The position numbers and the translations under genes are program-made. From Rariglobus sp041662485 (GTDB lineage Bacteria; Verrucomicrobiota; Verrucomicrobiia; Opitutales; Opitutaceae): a stretch of DNA of 64,000 nucleotides. Shown here in pieces: positions 62,766 through 64,000 of the stretch; position 1 is the first letter of the stretch; each line of letters begins with the position of its first letter. Location: contig JBAZSJ010000022.1 of the NCBI GenBank assembly GCA_041662485.1, forward strand, positions 1-64,000, in the 5' to 3' direction. The notes under the pieces were generated by a model. It was not told where the DNA came from. It saw only the letters and a list, made by a program, of their open reading frames with translations, and searched no databases.

Positions 62766-63746
62766 ATGGCTGTTCTCACCTACCGCGAAGCAATCCGCGC
62801 CGCCCTCTCCGAGGAACTCACGCGCGACGAAAACGTCGTCCTACTCGGCGAAGAAGTCGCCAATTTCCACGGCGCCTACAAGGTCTCCGAAGGCCTCCTC
62901 GAAAAATTCGGCCCCAAGCGCATCGTTGACACGCCCATCTCCGAGGCCGGCTTCATCGGCATGGGCGTCGGCGCCTCCATGCTCGGCATCCGCCCCGTGA
63001 TGGAGCTGATGTTCTGGTCGTTCTACTCCGTCGCGTTTGACCAGATCCTCAACAACGCCGCCAATGTCCGCTACATGTCCGGCGGTCTCATCAACTGCCC
63101 CATCGTCATCCGCGGCCCCGCCAACGGCGGCACCAACGTCGGTGCCACCCACTCCCACACCCCCGAGAACGTCCTCGCCAACCACCCCGGCATCAAGGTC
63201 GTCGTCCCCGCCACCGCCGCCGACGCAAAAGGCCTGCTCAAGTCCGCCATCCGCGACAACGACCCGGTCATGTTCCTTGAGAACACCATTCTCTACGGCG
63301 AGAAGGGCGAGGTCTCCGACGATCCCGAACTCCTCATTCCCCTCGGTCTGGCCGACGTGAAACGCCAAGGCACCGATCTCACCATCGTCACCTACGGCCG
63401 CTGCGTTCTCCACTCGCTCGTCGCCGCCGACATCCTTGAAAAGGAACATGACGTCTCCGTCGAAGTGATCGACCTCCGCACCATCCGCCCGCTCGATTTC
63501 GACACCGTGCTCGCCTCGGTCAAGAAGACCCACCGCGTCCTCATCGTCGAGGAACAGAAGCCCTTCGCCAGCGTCGGCTCGCAGCTCGCCTACATGATCC
63601 AGCGCGAAGCCTTCGACGAACTCGACGGCCCGATCCACCGCCTCGCCACCATCGACGCCCCCGCGTTCTACAGCCCGCCCGTCGAAAACGAGCAGCTTCC
63701 CAACCCTCAGCGCGTCCTCAAGGCCGCCCTCGCCGCCGTCGCCTAA
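62766..63746 (+). CDS. pdhB: Pyruvate dehydrogenase E1 component, beta subunit
   Basis: The 326-aa partner of PdhA. Characteristic segments: LGEEVANFHGAYKVSEGLLEKFGPKRIVDTPISEAGFIGMGVGASM, IVIRGPANGGTNVGATHSH (potassium and substrate region), VVVPATAADAKGLLKSAIRDNDPVMFLEN and DLRTIRPLDFDTVLASVKKTHRVLIVEEQ. It follows pdhA by 48 bp and precedes the E2 gene by 75 bp, all on the plus strand. Confidence 0.96.
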   Translation: MAVLTYREAIRAALSEELTRDENVVLLGEEVANFHGAYKVSEGLLEKFGPKRIVDTPISEAGFIGMGVGASMLGIRPVMELMFWSFYSVAFDQILNNAANVRYMSGGLINCPIVIRGPANGGTNVGATHSHTPENVLANHPGIKVVVPATAADAKGLLKSAIRDNDPVMFLENTILYGEKGEVSDDPELLIPLGLADVKRQGTDLTIVTYGRCVLHSLVAADILEKEHDVSVEVIDLRTIRPLDFDTVLASVKKTHRVLIVEEQKPFASVGSQLAYMIQREAFDELDGPIHRLATIDAPAFYSPPVENEQLPNPQRVLKAALAAVA

Positions 63747-63789
63747 AAGTAGACGCGGCGTCCCGCCGCGTTTCCGTGCTCCTACTCTC

Positions 63790-63807
63790 AACTTTCAACT
63801 CTCAGCT
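63790..63807 (+). repeat. 18-bp spacer repeat before pdhC
   Basis: Second exact copy of AACTTTCAACTCTCAGCT. A small GCGGCG-tcc-CGCCGC hairpin lies just upstream (about 63756-63770). Confidence 0.7.
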
Positions 63808-63821
63808 AAAGACTACTCCGA

Positions 63822-64000
63822 ATGGCCAACATCATCGAAATGCCGAAACTCAGCGACACCATGACGGTGGGCACGCTGGTCAAGTGGCTCAAAAAAGAAG
63901 GCGACGTCGTAAAATCCGGCGAAATCCTCGCCGAGGTCGAAACCGACAAGGCCACCATGGAGCTGGAGTGCTTCTTCGACGGCACCATCCTCAAAATCTT
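63822..64000 (+). CDS. pdhC: Dihydrolipoamide acetyltransferase E2, N-terminal part (cut by window end)
   Basis: Only the first 59 codons lie in the window. They encode the start of a lipoyl domain: MANIIEMPKLSDTMTVGTLVKWLKKEGD and then EVETDKATMELE, where the Lys of DKA is the lipoylation site. The PKLSDTM start is typical of pyruvate dehydrogenase E2. It continues the pdhA-pdhB operon. The catalytic part is beyond the window. Confidence 0.93.
   Translation, partial: MANIIEMPKLSDTMTVGTLVKWLKKEGDVVKSGEILAEVETDKATMELECFFDGTILKI

Overview
The window is a 64 kb stretch of a high-GC bacterial chromosome. Gene content points to the phylum Verrucomicrobiota, most likely the class Opitutae. The strongest clue is the pilus-type operon at 53.7-60.9 kb, which has the gene order and protein architectures of the Akkermansia Amuc_1098-1102 cluster (secretin, PilP-like, PilO-like Amuc_1100 type, PilM/PilN, and a small exported protein). 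This placement is inferred from recognised families and synteny, not from a database search. Most genes are housekeeping. Many starts lack a Shine-Dalgarno sequence (hflX, ubiB, the MFS gene, frr, trpE, ychF, pdhB, pdhC), while a few have a good one (the proline-rich lipoprotein at 6938 and the VIT/VWA gene at 22865).

Layout: 0-4 kb holds hflX, a tRNA-Gln, a scarred stretch, a cupin gene, an apparent alpha/beta-hydrolase remnant and a U32-like protein with two four-cysteine clusters. 4-8.5 kb holds a large coiled-coil membrane protein, a proline-rich lipoprotein and an intergenic region full of hairpin and tandem repeats. 8.5-15.8 kb holds a UbiB-type kinase, an MFS symporter, pyrH-frr-proB and an amidohydrolase. 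16-21 kb is a colinear minus-strand run: a small membrane protein, an AAA ATPase overlapping a TOPRIM-like gene by 4 bases (a candidate defence pair), marR and a PlsC/acyl-ACP-synthetase fusion. 21-25.7 kb holds a sigma-54 activator, a VIT/VWA protein with a glycine-rich C-terminal sorting-like tail, and a rhombosortase. 25.6-35.2 kb is an AsmA-like gene plus a MarR-controlled RND efflux operon with a visible operator. 35.4-48.2 kb is core metabolism and translation: tkt, rpsP-trmD-rplS, ychF, glgC, glmS, trpE, a sigma-70 factor and rpsA. 48.4-51.8 kb is hisG with agmatine-to-putrescine genes and a lipoprotein. 52-53.6 kb holds an orphan response regulator and a 5'-3' exonuclease. 53.7-60.9 kb is the pilus-type operon. 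61-64 kb has a NUDIX gene and the start of the pyruvate dehydrogenase operon, cut by the window edge.

The most interesting items are four. First, the AAA/TOPRIM pair. Second, the apparent substrate-protease pairing of the VIT/VWA protein with the rhombosortase, beside a sigma-54 activator. Third, the PilMN-O-P-Q-like operon containing an Amuc_1100-type protein. Fourth, a dispersed family of intergenic inverted repeats, several starting GTAGG and ending CTAC. In these each arm is itself a hairpin, and differences between the arms are compensated so that both levels of pairing survive. One such repeat appears to supply the ribosome-binding site of a gene, and another palindromic repeat lies inside a reading frame.
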